DNA of 8,898 nt from Chloroflexi bacterium UBA4736 (GTDB lineage: Bacteria; Chloroflexota; Dormibacteria; Dormibacterales; Dormibacteraceae), in NCBI GenBank assembly GCA_002404015.1, contig DHIW01000018.1, positions 1-8,898 on the forward strand, in the 5' to 3' direction. How positions within the stretch are numbered: the first letter of the stretch is position 1; each line of letters begins with the position of its first letter. The notes below the pieces were generated by a model. The model was not told the origin of the DNA and ran no database searches. It saw only the letters and a list, made by a program, of their open reading frames with translations. Positions 1 to 6,942 of the stretch are shown one piece after another. Position numbers and translations under genes: made by a program.

Positions 1-61
1 TGAATGGAGTTTTGCCGCCCTACACGAGTTGAGTTCAGATCCGTCAGGAACTTCGGGCTAG
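1..61 (+). other. Possible 3' end of an upstream gene
   Basis: One plus-strand frame is open from base 2 to a TAG at 59-61 and would give a C-terminal tail of 19 residues ending SDPSGTSG. Another frame is open to a TGA at 28-30 and ends VLPPYTS. Either could be the tail of a gene entering from the left and lying upstream of the aldehyde dehydrogenase in the same operon. The stretch is too short to choose between them or to assign a family, and its third codon positions are less GC-rich than in the genes that follow. No convincing promoter is visible before position 80, which mildly favours transcription from further upstream. Confidence 0.2.
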
Positions 62-79
62 ACTCGCTGGTGGACCGAA

Positions 80-1471
80 TTGCAGACCCACGCGACGCTT
101 CTGGAGGTCACGAACCCTGCGGATGGCGGGGCTGTCGGTGAGCTCCTCTGCACCGACGCCGCAGGCGCAAGAGCGGCGGCCGACGCGGCGGCCGCCGCGT
201 TCGAGCAGTGGTCGCGCTCACCGGCTAGAACCCGAGCGGACGTTCTCCTCCGCACCTCGGCGGCCCTCATTGACCAGGCCGACGAGCTGGGGCTCCTCCT
301 GGCGAGGGAAACCGGCAAACGCCTCCCCGAGGCGGTCGGTGAAATCCGGTTCGCCGCCGAGTACTTCCGCTGGTTCGCTGAGGAGGCGCGACGGCCGGCG
401 GGCCAGTTGATCCCGGCCGAGGCCGGCCGTCGAAGGCACCACACGCTGGCCCGCGCGGTGGGCGTCGCTGTCTGCCTGACCCCCTGGAACTTCCCGGTCT
501 CGATCCAGGCACGCAAGATCGCACCCGCACTGGCGGCGGGCTGCACTGTGCTGGCCCGGCCCTCCGAGAAGGCCCCGCTCGCGGTCGCTCGAATGTTCGA
601 GCTGATGCACGAAGCGGGCGTTCCGGAAGGTGCGGCCAATCTGGTGATCGGGCCCGCGGCAGAGCTCACCGAGGCCCTGATCGCGCATGCCGCCGTCCGG
701 GTCGTGAGCTTCACCGGGTCCACGACTGTCGGCCGGTCGATCTTGAAGCTGGCCGCGGAGCGCGTCGTCCGGCCACTCATGGAGCTGGGCGGGGACGCCC
801 CGTTCATCGTGTTCGCCGATGGTGACCTGGATCGGGCGGTCGAGGGCGCGATGCTTGCGAAGTTCCGAAACAATGGGCAGTCCTGCATCGCCGCCAACCG
901 CTTCTACGTCGAGGCGCCGGTCTATGAAGAGTTCACCCGCCGCTTCACCGCGAGGGTTGACGCGATGACGATCGGCGATCCCGTCGTTGCACCCATCCCC
1001 GACCTGGGACCGCTGATCGACGCCGGCCGCAAGCGGGCTGTTGCTGAACTGGTGGCCGAGGCGCGCGGGCTCGGCGCTCGCCTCCTCACCGCGGAGCGCG
1101 AAGAGCTGGACGGTTCCTTCATGGCTCCGGCGCTTCTCAGCGGTGTGCCAGCCGGCGCTCGGCTGAGCTGCGAGGAGGTCTTCGGCCCGGCCGCAGCGAT
1201 CTTCCGGTTCGAGCACGAGGAGGAGGCGGTCACCGCCGCAAACGCAACCGAGATGGGCCTCGCGGGCTACCTGTACACCGGCTCGATCGACCGCGCGCTG
1301 CGGCTCCAGGAGCAGATCGAGGTCGGGATCCTGGGCCTCAACAACGCGCTGCCGTCGGTCGCGTTCGCTCCGATGGGTGGCTGGAAGCAGAGCGGGCTGG
1401 GCCGGGAAGGCGCCCGGCAGGGCCTCGAGGAGTATCAGGAGCTGACTTACGTCAGCACCGAGCTCGCCTGA
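80..1471 (+). CDS. NAD(P)-dependent aldehyde dehydrogenase, succinate-semialdehyde dehydrogenase type
   Basis: Cytosolic enzyme that oxidises an aldehyde to a carboxylate with NAD(P)+. The 463 residues cover the whole ALDH fold: PWNFP at 135-139, the FTGSTTVG nucleotide-binding turn at 211-218, general base Glu235 in ELGG, catalytic Cys269 in GQSC, and EEVFGP at about 375-380. The stretch after ELGG (DAPFIVF) and the NNGQSC block resemble the succinate-semialdehyde dehydrogenase branch, but glycolaldehyde or other semialdehydes are possible substrates. The usual KPAE cofactor motif reads RPSE at 160-163; the Glu at its end suggests NAD+ rather than NADP+. The start is TTG: a TAG at 59-61 closes the frame upstream, no other start codon lies between, and only about ten residues precede the NPADG block, as in the short ALDHs of about 462 residues. 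A weak GGTGGA lies about 5 nt upstream. It is followed after 15 nt by a hydroxyacid dehydrogenase in the same frame, so the two are probably co-transcribed. Family is certain, substrate is not. Confidence 0.93.
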   Translation: MQTHATLLEVTNPADGGAVGELLCTDAAGARAAADAAAAAFEQWSRSPARTRADVLLRTSAALIDQADELGLLLARETGKRLPEAVGEIRFAAEYFRWFAEEARRPAGQLIPAEAGRRRHHTLARAVGVAVCLTPWNFPVSIQARKIAPALAAGCTVLARPSEKAPLAVARMFELMHEAGVPEGAANLVIGPAAELTEALIAHAAVRVVSFTGSTTVGRSILKLAAERVVRPLMELGGDAPFIVFADGDLDRAVEGAMLAKFRNNGQSCIAANRFYVEAPVYEEFTRRFTARVDAMTIGDPVVAPIPDLGPLIDAGRKRAVAELVAEARGLGARLLTAEREELDGSFMAPALLSGVPAGARLSCEEVFGPAAAIFRFEHEEEAVTAANATEMGLAGYLYTGSIDRALRLQEQIEVGILGLNNALPSVAFAPMGGWKQSGLGREGARQGLEEYQELTYVSTELA

Positions 1472-1486
1472 TCGGGTACAGCCGGC

Positions 1487-2380
1487 TTGAAACGTGTCCT
1501 GATCACCGAGGCCGTCAACGGGCCGCTCAGCGCTCTGGCCGGATTCGAAGTCGAAGAGCGCGACGGGCTGTGGCGTGACCCGCCGGCCCTCAAATCGGCG
1601 GTCCGCGACTGCGCGGCCCTCATCGTCCGCAATCAGACCGCCGTCGACCGCGAGCTGATCGGCGCGGCACGCGGCCTCCGCGTCGTCGGCCGGCTGGGCG
1701 TCGGCCTCGACAACCTCGATCTCGAAGCGCTCCGCGAGCGCTCGATCGAGGTCGTGCACGGTGGCGGCCTGAACGCACGGGCGGTCGCCGAGTACGTGGT
1801 GGGCGCCTGCTTTGTGCTGGCCCGGCGACTGGCCACCTCGGACCGGGAGGTTCGCGCCGGCGAGTGGAGGCGACACCTGGGCGTCGAGCTGCGCGGCCGG
1901 GCGATGGGCTTGATCGGCCTGGGGGCGACTGGCGCCGAGACGGCCAAGCTCGCGCTTGCCCTGGGGATGTCGGTGGCCGGCTCCGACCCCGTGCTGGACG
2001 CGCCGTCCGGCGTCCGGAAGGTGAGCCTCGAAGAGGTGCTCCGCCGCTCGGAGTTCGTGAGCGTCCACGTGCCGCTCGCCGAGTCGACCAGAGGCCTGTT
2101 GGGAGAGGAGCAGCTGGCGATGCTTCCCGCCGGTGCCATCGTGGTCAACGCGGCGCGGGGTGGCGTGGTGGACGAGGCGGCGCTTCTCCGCGCTCTCGAA
2201 TCGGGTCACCTGGCCGGCGCGGCGCTCGACGTCCGCGTCTCGGAGCCGCCGCCGCAGCCAGATCCCTTCGCTGGCCGCGACGATGTCCTCCTGACCGCCC
2301 ACCTGGCGGGGCTCACCCAGGAATCCCAGAGGGCGATCGCCGACCAGGTCCTCGCCGGCGTCAGACAGCTTCTAACCTGA
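1487..2380 (+). CDS. D-2-hydroxyacid dehydrogenase (phosphoglycerate dehydrogenase-like)
   Basis: NAD-dependent oxidoreductase that interconverts a 2-oxoacid and a D-2-hydroxyacid in the cytosol. At 297 residues it has both domains of the family and no C-terminal ACT domain, so it is shorter than classical SerA and closer to glyoxylate/hydroxypyruvate reductase-like members. Visible motifs: GVGLDNLD at 71-78, a substrate-side loop with NARAVAEYVVG near 96-106, the Rossmann glycines GLGATG at 144-149, Asp167 at the end of the next strand (NAD preference), and the catalytic triad Arg224 (NAARGG), Glu253 (SEPP) and His272 (TAH). The start is TTG with a poor ribosome binding site, 15 nt after the aldehyde dehydrogenase stop, so translation may depend on that gene. 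Its last 9 bp overlap the 3' end of a second, divergent-sequence hydroxyacid dehydrogenase on the minus strand. Substrate could be glyoxylate, hydroxypyruvate, phosphoglycerate or another 2-oxoacid; sequence alone does not decide. Confidence 0.92.
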   Translation: MKRVLITEAVNGPLSALAGFEVEERDGLWRDPPALKSAVRDCAALIVRNQTAVDRELIGAARGLRVVGRLGVGLDNLDLEALRERSIEVVHGGGLNARAVAEYVVGACFVLARRLATSDREVRAGEWRRHLGVELRGRAMGLIGLGATGAETAKLALALGMSVAGSDPVLDAPSGVRKVSLEEVLRRSEFVSVHVPLAESTRGLLGEEQLAMLPAGAIVVNAARGGVVDEAALLRALESGHLAGAALDVRVSEPPPQPDPFAGRDDVLLTAHLAGLTQESQRAIADQVLAGVRQLLT

Positions 2381-3409
2381 GCTGTCCGGCGACTGAGTGG
2401 CGTCGAGCAGGTTGGCGTTGACCGCGAGTGCCCGGTTCGCCAACCGGCCTTCCATGACCTCCACGACGGTCCCCGCGGCCAGAGCGTTGGCCCGGGCCAG
2501 GCACTCTTGGGTGGAACCCGCGATATGGGGCGACAGGACCACGTTGGGCAGTTCGACCAGCGGGCTGCCGAGCGGCGGCTCGCGCTCGTAGGTGTCCACC
2601 CCCGCGGCGAACAGACGGCCCGAGCGCAGCGCTTCGGCGAGTGCCCCTTCGTCCACCACCTCGCCGCGCGCGGTGTTCACGAAGATCGCCCCTGGCTTCG
2701 CCTTGGCAAGCAGTCTGGCGTCGACCAGCCGCCGGGTGGTGGCCGTCAGGGGGACGTTGACGGAGATGACGTCCGACGCACCGAAGAGCTCCGTGAGCGA
2801 GCCCGCCAGGCGGACGCCCAAGCTGCCAGCCGCCGCCTCGTCCGGAAACTCGTCGTAGGCGAGGACCCGCATGCTGAAGCCGGCGGCGCGAGCCGCCACC
2901 TGCCGGCCGATCCGGCCGAAGCCCACGATGCCGAGCGTCTTGCCGACCAGCTCGACGCCGACCAGCCCGCGCCAGCCTCCGGAGCGTACGAGCGCGTCGC
3001 CGGCCGGGATCGAGCGCGCCGCGGCCAGCATCAGGGCGAACACGTGGTCGGCCACGGAAGCCTCGAGCACGCCCGGGGTGATGGTCACCAGCACGCCGTG
3101 CTCGCTGGCCGACTCCAGGTCGACGCTGTCGAAGCCGACCCCCCGCCGGGCGATGTGGCGCAGCGAGGGGGATGCCTCGATCACGGAACGTGTTAGGCGG
3201 CAGGCCCCGGCGATGATGGAGTTGACGCCCTCCAGCAGCTCGATCAGCTGATCGCCAGCGAGCCCCGCATCCCCCTTCTGGCGGCCGTACTCCGACGGCT
3301 TGATGACTACCCCGCTGTCCCGCAGCTCGCGTTCCGGCTCGGGCGTGACGTCGAAGTTGCGCGCCGTGATCAGGACGGTCCACGGCCTCGCTGCCCCTGG
3401 AACGGTCAC
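2372..3409 (-). CDS. D-2-hydroxyacid dehydrogenase, last gene of the transporter operon
   Basis: Second NAD-dependent 2-hydroxyacid dehydrogenase of the window. I start it at the GTG at 3409, giving 345 residues: this GTG overlaps the TGA of the ROK gene as GTGA, and the recognisable domain (TVLITARNF) begins just after it. The frame stays open to an upstream ATG at 3472, but that would add 21 low-complexity residues and a 67-nt overlap. Motifs in the 345-residue numbering: GVGFDSVD at 90-97, VADHVFALML near 119-128, GFGRIG at 163-168, Asp186 (NAD preference), and the catalytic set Arg248 (NTARGE), Glu277 (REPP) and His295 (SPHIAGST). There is no ACT domain. It shares architecture with the plus-strand gene at 1487-2380 but is clearly different in sequence, so this is not a recent duplication. 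Its place at the end of a sugar-transport operon suggests a catabolic 2-oxoacid/2-hydroxyacid step rather than serine synthesis (inference). Confidence 0.92.
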   Translation of the reverse strand: MTVPGAARPWTVLITARNFDVTPEPERELRDSGVVIKPSEYGRQKGDAGLAGDQLIELLEGVNSIIAGACRLTRSVIEASPSLRHIARRGVGFDSVDLESASEHGVLVTITPGVLEASVADHVFALMLAAARSIPAGDALVRSGGWRGLVGVELVGKTLGIVGFGRIGRQVAARAAGFSMRVLAYDEFPDEAAAGSLGVRLAGSLTELFGASDVISVNVPLTATTRRLVDARLLAKAKPGAIFVNTARGEVVDEGALAEALRSGRLFAAGVDTYEREPPLGSPLVELPNVVLSPHIAGSTQECLARANALAAGTVVEVMEGRLANRALAVNANLLDATQSPDSSG

Positions 3410-4296
3410 CGGGGTGCGGCTCCGGGTTGGCCCACGGGCTCGAACAGCGGCGGCGGTGCCGACCGCTCCCACGCCTCGGCCCGCTGCGCGAGCAGCGGCG
3501 CCGCCGGGTTGAAAACAAACTCGTCTAGAGCCAGCGCGGCGGCGCCGGGCACGCCGCCCATGACCGAGCCTCGCGACAGGATGCCCGAGCCGATCCCGGT
3601 CCCGACGTAGACGTAGACGGCGTCAGGATCGCCAAGTCCCCCGAACCGCTTGTCGCCGAGGGCCATCGCGTGGACGTTGTTCCGCACCGCCACCGGCCAG
3701 GGCAGGGCGGAGCGCAGGGGCACGTCCTTCCAGCCCAGGTTGGGCGCCGCCCGCACCGTGCCGGTCCTGGCATCCACCAGCCCGACGGCGCCCACGCCCA
3801 CGCCGCGGATCTGCGTGGGGTCCCAACCCTGCCGCCTCACCAGAGCCAGCAGCCGATCCCCGATCCGCCCTACCGTCCACTGCCAGGAAAGCCCACGCTT
3901 CAGGTCCAGCTCATCCGTGACTAGGAGGTCGCCGCCCAGGTCGGTCGCAGCCAGCCGCAGCCGTGAGACCCCCTGGTGCACCGCCAGGACGCGGTTCCAG
4001 GAAGGATCGAGGCCGAGGAGCGCCGCCGCCATCCCCGCCTCCGAGATCCGGCGGGGCGCCGTGGCGCCGGTTGGCGCCACCAGCCGCAGCTCGACCAGAT
4101 CGCGAACGACGTTGGAGATGCTCCCGGCCGTGAGACCTGTCAGCCGGACGAGCTCGGGCCGGGTCAGCTGCCCCGCCTCCTGCAGGAGCCGCAGGACTTG
4201 GGCCCGGTTCACGCGCGCCGAGTTGGCGGCATTGGCCGGCGCCCGGGAACCGGCCTCTGCGGCGCCCTCTCGGCGCGGGCCGCCGGGGTCGATCAC
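3406..4296 (-). CDS. ROK-family transcriptional regulator, short form lacking the usual C-terminal part
   Basis: Likely sugar-responsive repressor of this operon. Residues about 29-80 form a winged helix-turn-helix (LTRPELVRLTGLTAGSISNV), followed by a ROK sugar-binding fold: GVGVGAVGLVD at 165-175, PNLGW at 185-189, and VYVGTGIGSGI at 229-239. The sugar kinase signature ENDAN is RNNVH at 205-209, so the catalytic Asp is Asn, as expected for a regulator without kinase activity. At 296 residues it is about 90-100 shorter than most ROK regulators: homology stops soon after GGVPGAA (247-253), and the GH...CxCGxxGCxE zinc motif is missing. Neither of the other two minus-strand frames around 3406-3560 shows a remnant of it, so this looks like a deletion rather than a simple frameshift. 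The GTG start overlaps the SDR stop (GTGA) and is preceded by GGAAGG with 5-nt spacing. The operator may be the inverted repeat at 8301-8316 (inference). Confidence 0.85.
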   Translation of the reverse strand: MIDPGGPRREGAAEAGSRAPANAANSARVNRAQVLRLLQEAGQLTRPELVRLTGLTAGSISNVVRDLVELRLVAPTGATAPRRISEAGMAAALLGLDPSWNRVLAVHQGVSRLRLAATDLGGDLLVTDELDLKRGLSWQWTVGRIGDRLLALVRRQGWDPTQIRGVGVGAVGLVDARTGTVRAAPNLGWKDVPLRSALPWPVAVRNNVHAMALGDKRFGGLGDPDAVYVYVGTGIGSGILSRGSVMGGVPGAAALALDEFVFNPAAPLLAQRAEAWERSAPPPLFEPVGQPGAAPR

Positions 4297-5126
4297 CGCG
4301 GCCTTCCGCCCGGCGCGAGTGGGTCCGGCCGCCGGCTGATCAGCCGCCCTCCGTCCGCCCTGATCACGCTCCCCGTCAGGTAGGCGGCGTCGTCCGACAC
4401 CAGGAAGCCGACCACACGGGCGATGTCGGACGGCCTGCCCATCCGGCCGATCAGAGTTCCGGCTGATTCATCGAGGCCGGTCGGCGGATGCTCAGGATCG
4501 ATCTCGCCCTGCCATTCCGGGCCCTCCGGCAGCAGGGGTTTCATCGAGTCGGCGAACACCGAGCCGACGGCGATGCCGTTGACCCTGATGCCGGCCGGGG
4601 CCAACTCGACCGCGAGGACGCGCGTGAAAGCGTCGAGCCCGCCTTTGCTGACGCAGTAGGGCGTGTATCCGGCGAGCGGGAGCTTGGGTTGGATGGCCTG
4701 GATGTTGACGATGACGCCGCCTCTGCCGGCCTTCACCAACCGGCGGGCCACCGCCTGGCTGATGAGGAAGGTGCCGGTCAGGTTGACGTCCATGACCTGC
4801 CGCCAGGCCTCCAAGCCCAGCTCCAGCAGCGGTCTGGGCTCCCCGATCTGGGCCGCGTTGTTGACCAGGGTATCGGCCGGCCCGAAAGCGGCCTCCACGT
4901 CGGCCACCGCCCTCTCGATCTGCTCGGGCTCGGCGAGATCCATCGGAAAGAAGCGGACCCGTGCATGGTCGTCCAGCTCGGCGGCGGTTCGCAGGCCGCG
5001 CTCGTGGTCGCGGTCGCAGATGGCGACCGCCATGCCCAGGCCGGCGAGCTGTGCAGCTGCGGCCCGGCCGATCCCGCGCGCGCCGCCGGTGACGATGGCG
5101 ACCCGGCCCGTGAGCGGCTCGGTCAC
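4293..5126 (-). CDS. SDR-family NAD(P)-dependent dehydrogenase with the catalytic Ser position replaced
   Basis: Classical short-chain dehydrogenase/reductase, 277 residues, cytosolic. Seen: the cofactor motif TGGARGIG at 13-20, Asp38 at the end of the second strand (suggesting NAD+), NNAA at 89-92, Asn115 in DVNLTG, Tyr157-x-x-x-Lys161 (YCVSK), RVNGIAVGSV at 181-190, and YLTGSVIRADGG near 249-260. The serine that normally sits 13 residues before the Tyr (NISS in relatives) is Ala144 here, in NIQAIQ; I checked the codons as AAC ATC CAG GCC ATC CAA. The surrounding pattern resembles glucose 1-dehydrogenase/polyol dehydrogenase-like SDRs that read NISS followed by a short segment and YCASKGG. 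The GTG start overlaps the permease stop as GTGA, with a GGGGG stretch upstream. Being between transporter and regulator, it probably acts on the imported compound or a derivative. Substrate unknown. A tail of about 17 residues follows the ADGG motif. Confidence 0.92.
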   Translation of the reverse strand: MTEPLTGRVAIVTGGARGIGRAAAAQLAGLGMAVAICDRDHERGLRTAAELDDHARVRFFPMDLAEPEQIERAVADVEAAFGPADTLVNNAAQIGEPRPLLELGLEAWRQVMDVNLTGTFLISQAVARRLVKAGRGGVIVNIQAIQPKLPLAGYTPYCVSKGGLDAFTRVLAVELAPAGIRVNGIAVGSVFADSMKPLLPEGPEWQGEIDPEHPPTGLDESAGTLIGRMGRPSDIARVVGFLVSDDAAYLTGSVIRADGGRLISRRPDPLAPGGRPR

Positions 5127-5992
5127 GACTTAAGCGCCCCCGCGATGAGCCCCTTCATCAGGTAGCGCTGGAGGAGGACGAACACGACGATCGGTGGCAC
5201 CGAGGCCACGATCGAGGCGGCCATCAAGCCGCCCCAGTCGTGCTTGAACTCGCCGCTTACGGTATTGAGTAGACCCGGCGGCAGCGTCTTCAAGTCCACC
5301 TGGGTGATGAGCGTGAGCGGGAAGAGCAGGTTATTCCAGGCGTCCAGGAAAGCGAACACCGCGACCGCGACGAGTCCCGGCAGCAGCAGCGGCACGATTA
5401 CGTGGCGCAGGATCTGGAGCGTGTTGCAGCCGTCGATCATCGCGGCTTCGTCCAGCTCGCGCGGTATCGAGTCGACGAACCCTTTCATCAGCCAGATCCC
5501 GAGCGGGATCGCGAAGGATGTGAAGGAGAGAACGAGCCCCGCGTAGCTGTTGAGAAGGTGCGAGGCGCGAAAGATCACATAGAGGGGGATCAGCAGTACG
5601 ACCAGGGGGAACATCTGCGCGGAGAGCACCGACAGCATGATCCCGGTGCCCCCCTTGACCCGGAGCCGGGACAGCGCGTAGGCGGCCAACAGCGAGAAGA
5701 CCACCGTGACCACGGCGGTAGCGACCGAGGTGATGACCGAGTTGACGAAGAACCGGCCGATCGGAGAGGTGCCGGTGGCGATCTCCTGGAAGTTCGCCAG
5801 CGTGACGTGGCGGGGCACAAGTTCGAGCCCCAGGTCGAAGATCTCGAGGTTGCTCTTGAAGGCCGTGACCAGCATCCAGTAGAGCGGGAAGAGCGACCAG
5901 AGCAGCGTCAGGGCGACGAGCGCCAGCAACACCGTCCGCCGGGCGGCACGGGAAGCCGAGCGGCGCGTGCGCCGCGAACCCGCCGCCAGCAT
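5123..5992 (-). CDS. Carbohydrate ABC transporter permease, MalG type (CUT1)
   Basis: Integral membrane subunit of a sugar importer, 289 residues, the usual length for the MalG side. Hydrophobic segments are visible at roughly 20-45, 83-108, 117-141, 150-170, 203-225 and 258-277, consistent with six membrane helices. The cytoplasmic EAA loop that docks on the ATPase is well kept: ELDEAAMIDG at 179-188 with the following Pro201 (IVPLLLPG). The gene starts with ATG in a TGATG overlap with the stop of the MalF-like gene and ends in a GTGA overlap with the SDR gene. A GGGAG sits 11 nt before the ATG. The N-terminus carries an Arg-rich cytoplasmic stretch before helix 1. The paired permease and the binding protein lie directly upstream; no ATPase gene is present in the operon. 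Confidence 0.95.
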   Translation of the reverse strand: MLAAGSRRTRRSASRAARRTVLLALVALTLLWSLFPLYWMLVTAFKSNLEIFDLGLELVPRHVTLANFQEIATGTSPIGRFFVNSVITSVATAVVTVVFSLLAAYALSRLRVKGGTGIMLSVLSAQMFPLVVLLIPLYVIFRASHLLNSYAGLVLSFTSFAIPLGIWLMKGFVDSIPRELDEAAMIDGCNTLQILRHVIVPLLLPGLVAVAVFAFLDAWNNLLFPLTLITQVDLKTLPPGLLNTVSGEFKHDWGGLMAASIVASVPPIVVFVLLQRYLMKGLIAGALKS

Positions 5993-6939
5993 CAGATGAG
6001 CGGCTCCCGCCGGATGAGCCGGATGTATACCGCCGAGATGAGCATGAGCACCAGCAGCCAGATCACCCCGATGGCGGCCGCGTAGCCGAGGTTGAACTGC
6101 TCGAAGGCCAGTCGATAGATGTAGATGACGAGCGTCGTCGTCGCGTAGACGGGGCCGCCCTGCGTCATCGTCCAGATGACCGGGAAGTTGTTGAAGCTGC
6201 GGATCAGCATGAGGATCGAGGACACGACCATCACGTTGCGCAGGAAAGGCAGCGTGAGATTGACGAACTCACGCCAGGACGTGGCGCCGTCGATTCGCAT
6301 CGCATCGCGGAGGTCTTGCGGGATGCCGGCGATCGTGGCAGAGAACATGAGCAGAAAAAAGGGTGTCTGGCTCCACACGTTGGCCACGATGACCGCGGTC
6401 AGCGACAGCTTGTCGGCGGCCAGCCAGGGGAGTCCGGCGGAGACCAGGTGGAACTCGTTGAGGACCAGGTTCACGAGACCGACGTCCTGGTCGAAGATGT
6501 AGAGGAAGAGGAATCCGACGACGATGCTGGGCTGGACCCAGGGCGCCATCAGGAGTCCGCGCACGAACGCGAAGGCTGGCGGCAAAGCCTCCACCAGGGC
6601 CGCGAACCAGAGCCCCAACAGGAAGCTGGCGACGACCGTCGCCAGCGAGAAGACGATGGTCGTCAGGAAGGAGTGCCAGAAGACCTCGTCGTGGAAGAGG
6701 AGGGCGTAGTTGGCGAGGCCGACGAATCTCTGGTCCTCGAGATCGGTCAGCTGCAGGTTTTGAAGCGACTCGTAGAGGGCGGTGAGCAGCGGATAGGCGA
6801 CCACGTATACGAGCAAGGCCAGAGCCGGCAGCAGGTACAGGTAGCGCGTGAGCCGGGCCAGCCCCCGGCGGCCACCGAGGGCGACCGCCGCCTCGCCCCG
6901 CGGCTTCACCAGCGACCTGCCCGTCGGGGACAGCTTCAT
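5992..6939 (-). CDS. Carbohydrate ABC transporter permease, MalF type (CUT1)
   Basis: Membrane subunit that pairs with the MalG-like protein, 315 residues, typical of the UgpA/LacF-sized MalF proteins without the large periplasmic insertion of enteric MalF. Hydrophobic segments lie at about 33-56, 90-117, 128-150, 178-203, 235-250 and 285-308. The EAA-type loop reads LRDAMRIDGATSWREF at 210-225 followed by LTLPFLRN, so the central EAA is a variant DAM, which is common on the MalF side. TQGGP at 259-263 is a further hallmark of this subunit. The first 30 residues are basic and cytoplasmic. The ATG lies 3 nt after the binding-protein stop, and the stop shares its A with the next ATG (TGATG), pointing to coupled translation and fixed stoichiometry of the two permeases. 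Confidence 0.95.
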   Translation of the reverse strand: MKLSPTGRSLVKPRGEAAVALGGRRGLARLTRYLYLLPALALLVYVVAYPLLTALYESLQNLQLTDLEDQRFVGLANYALLFHDEVFWHSFLTTIVFSLATVVASFLLGLWFAALVEALPPAFAFVRGLLMAPWVQPSIVVGFLFLYIFDQDVGLVNLVLNEFHLVSAGLPWLAADKLSLTAVIVANVWSQTPFFLLMFSATIAGIPQDLRDAMRIDGATSWREFVNLTLPFLRNVMVVSSILMLIRSFNNFPVIWTMTQGGPVYATTTLVIYIYRLAFEQFNLGYAAAIGVIWLLVLMLISAVYIRLIRREPLI

Positions 6940-6942
6940 GGC

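Noticed and set aside
29..64. Promoter before the aldehyde dehydrogenase (TTGAGT at 29-34 with TAGACT at 59-64)
   Set aside because: The spacing of 24 nt is too long, and no alternative pair of boxes is visible.
218..2302. A 694-codon open frame on the minus strand opposite the aldehyde and hydroxyacid dehydrogenase genes
   Set aside because: It spans two clearly real genes on the other strand, has no recognisable domain and has the Arg/Gln/Asp-rich composition typical of antisense frames in GC-rich DNA.
2330..2420. Bidirectional terminator between the convergent genes
   Set aside because: The coding regions overlap and no GC-rich stem followed by a T run is present on either strand.
3410..3472. 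Upstream ATG start (3472) for the second hydroxyacid dehydrogenase
   Set aside because: It would add 21 low-complexity residues inside the ROK gene; the GTG at 3409 forms the same GTGA overlap seen at two other junctions of the operon.
2361..3518. A 385-codon minus-strand frame overlapping the second hydroxyacid dehydrogenase
   Set aside because: It is a shifted frame of the same region; the dehydrogenase motifs are all in the other frame. I also looked in it for the missing ROK zinc motif and found none.
6354..6363. A-run followed by GGG as a slippage or programmed frameshift site
   Set aside because: It encodes the normal Pro-Phe-Phe-Leu stretch of a permease helix in an intact gene; there is no overlapping alternative product.
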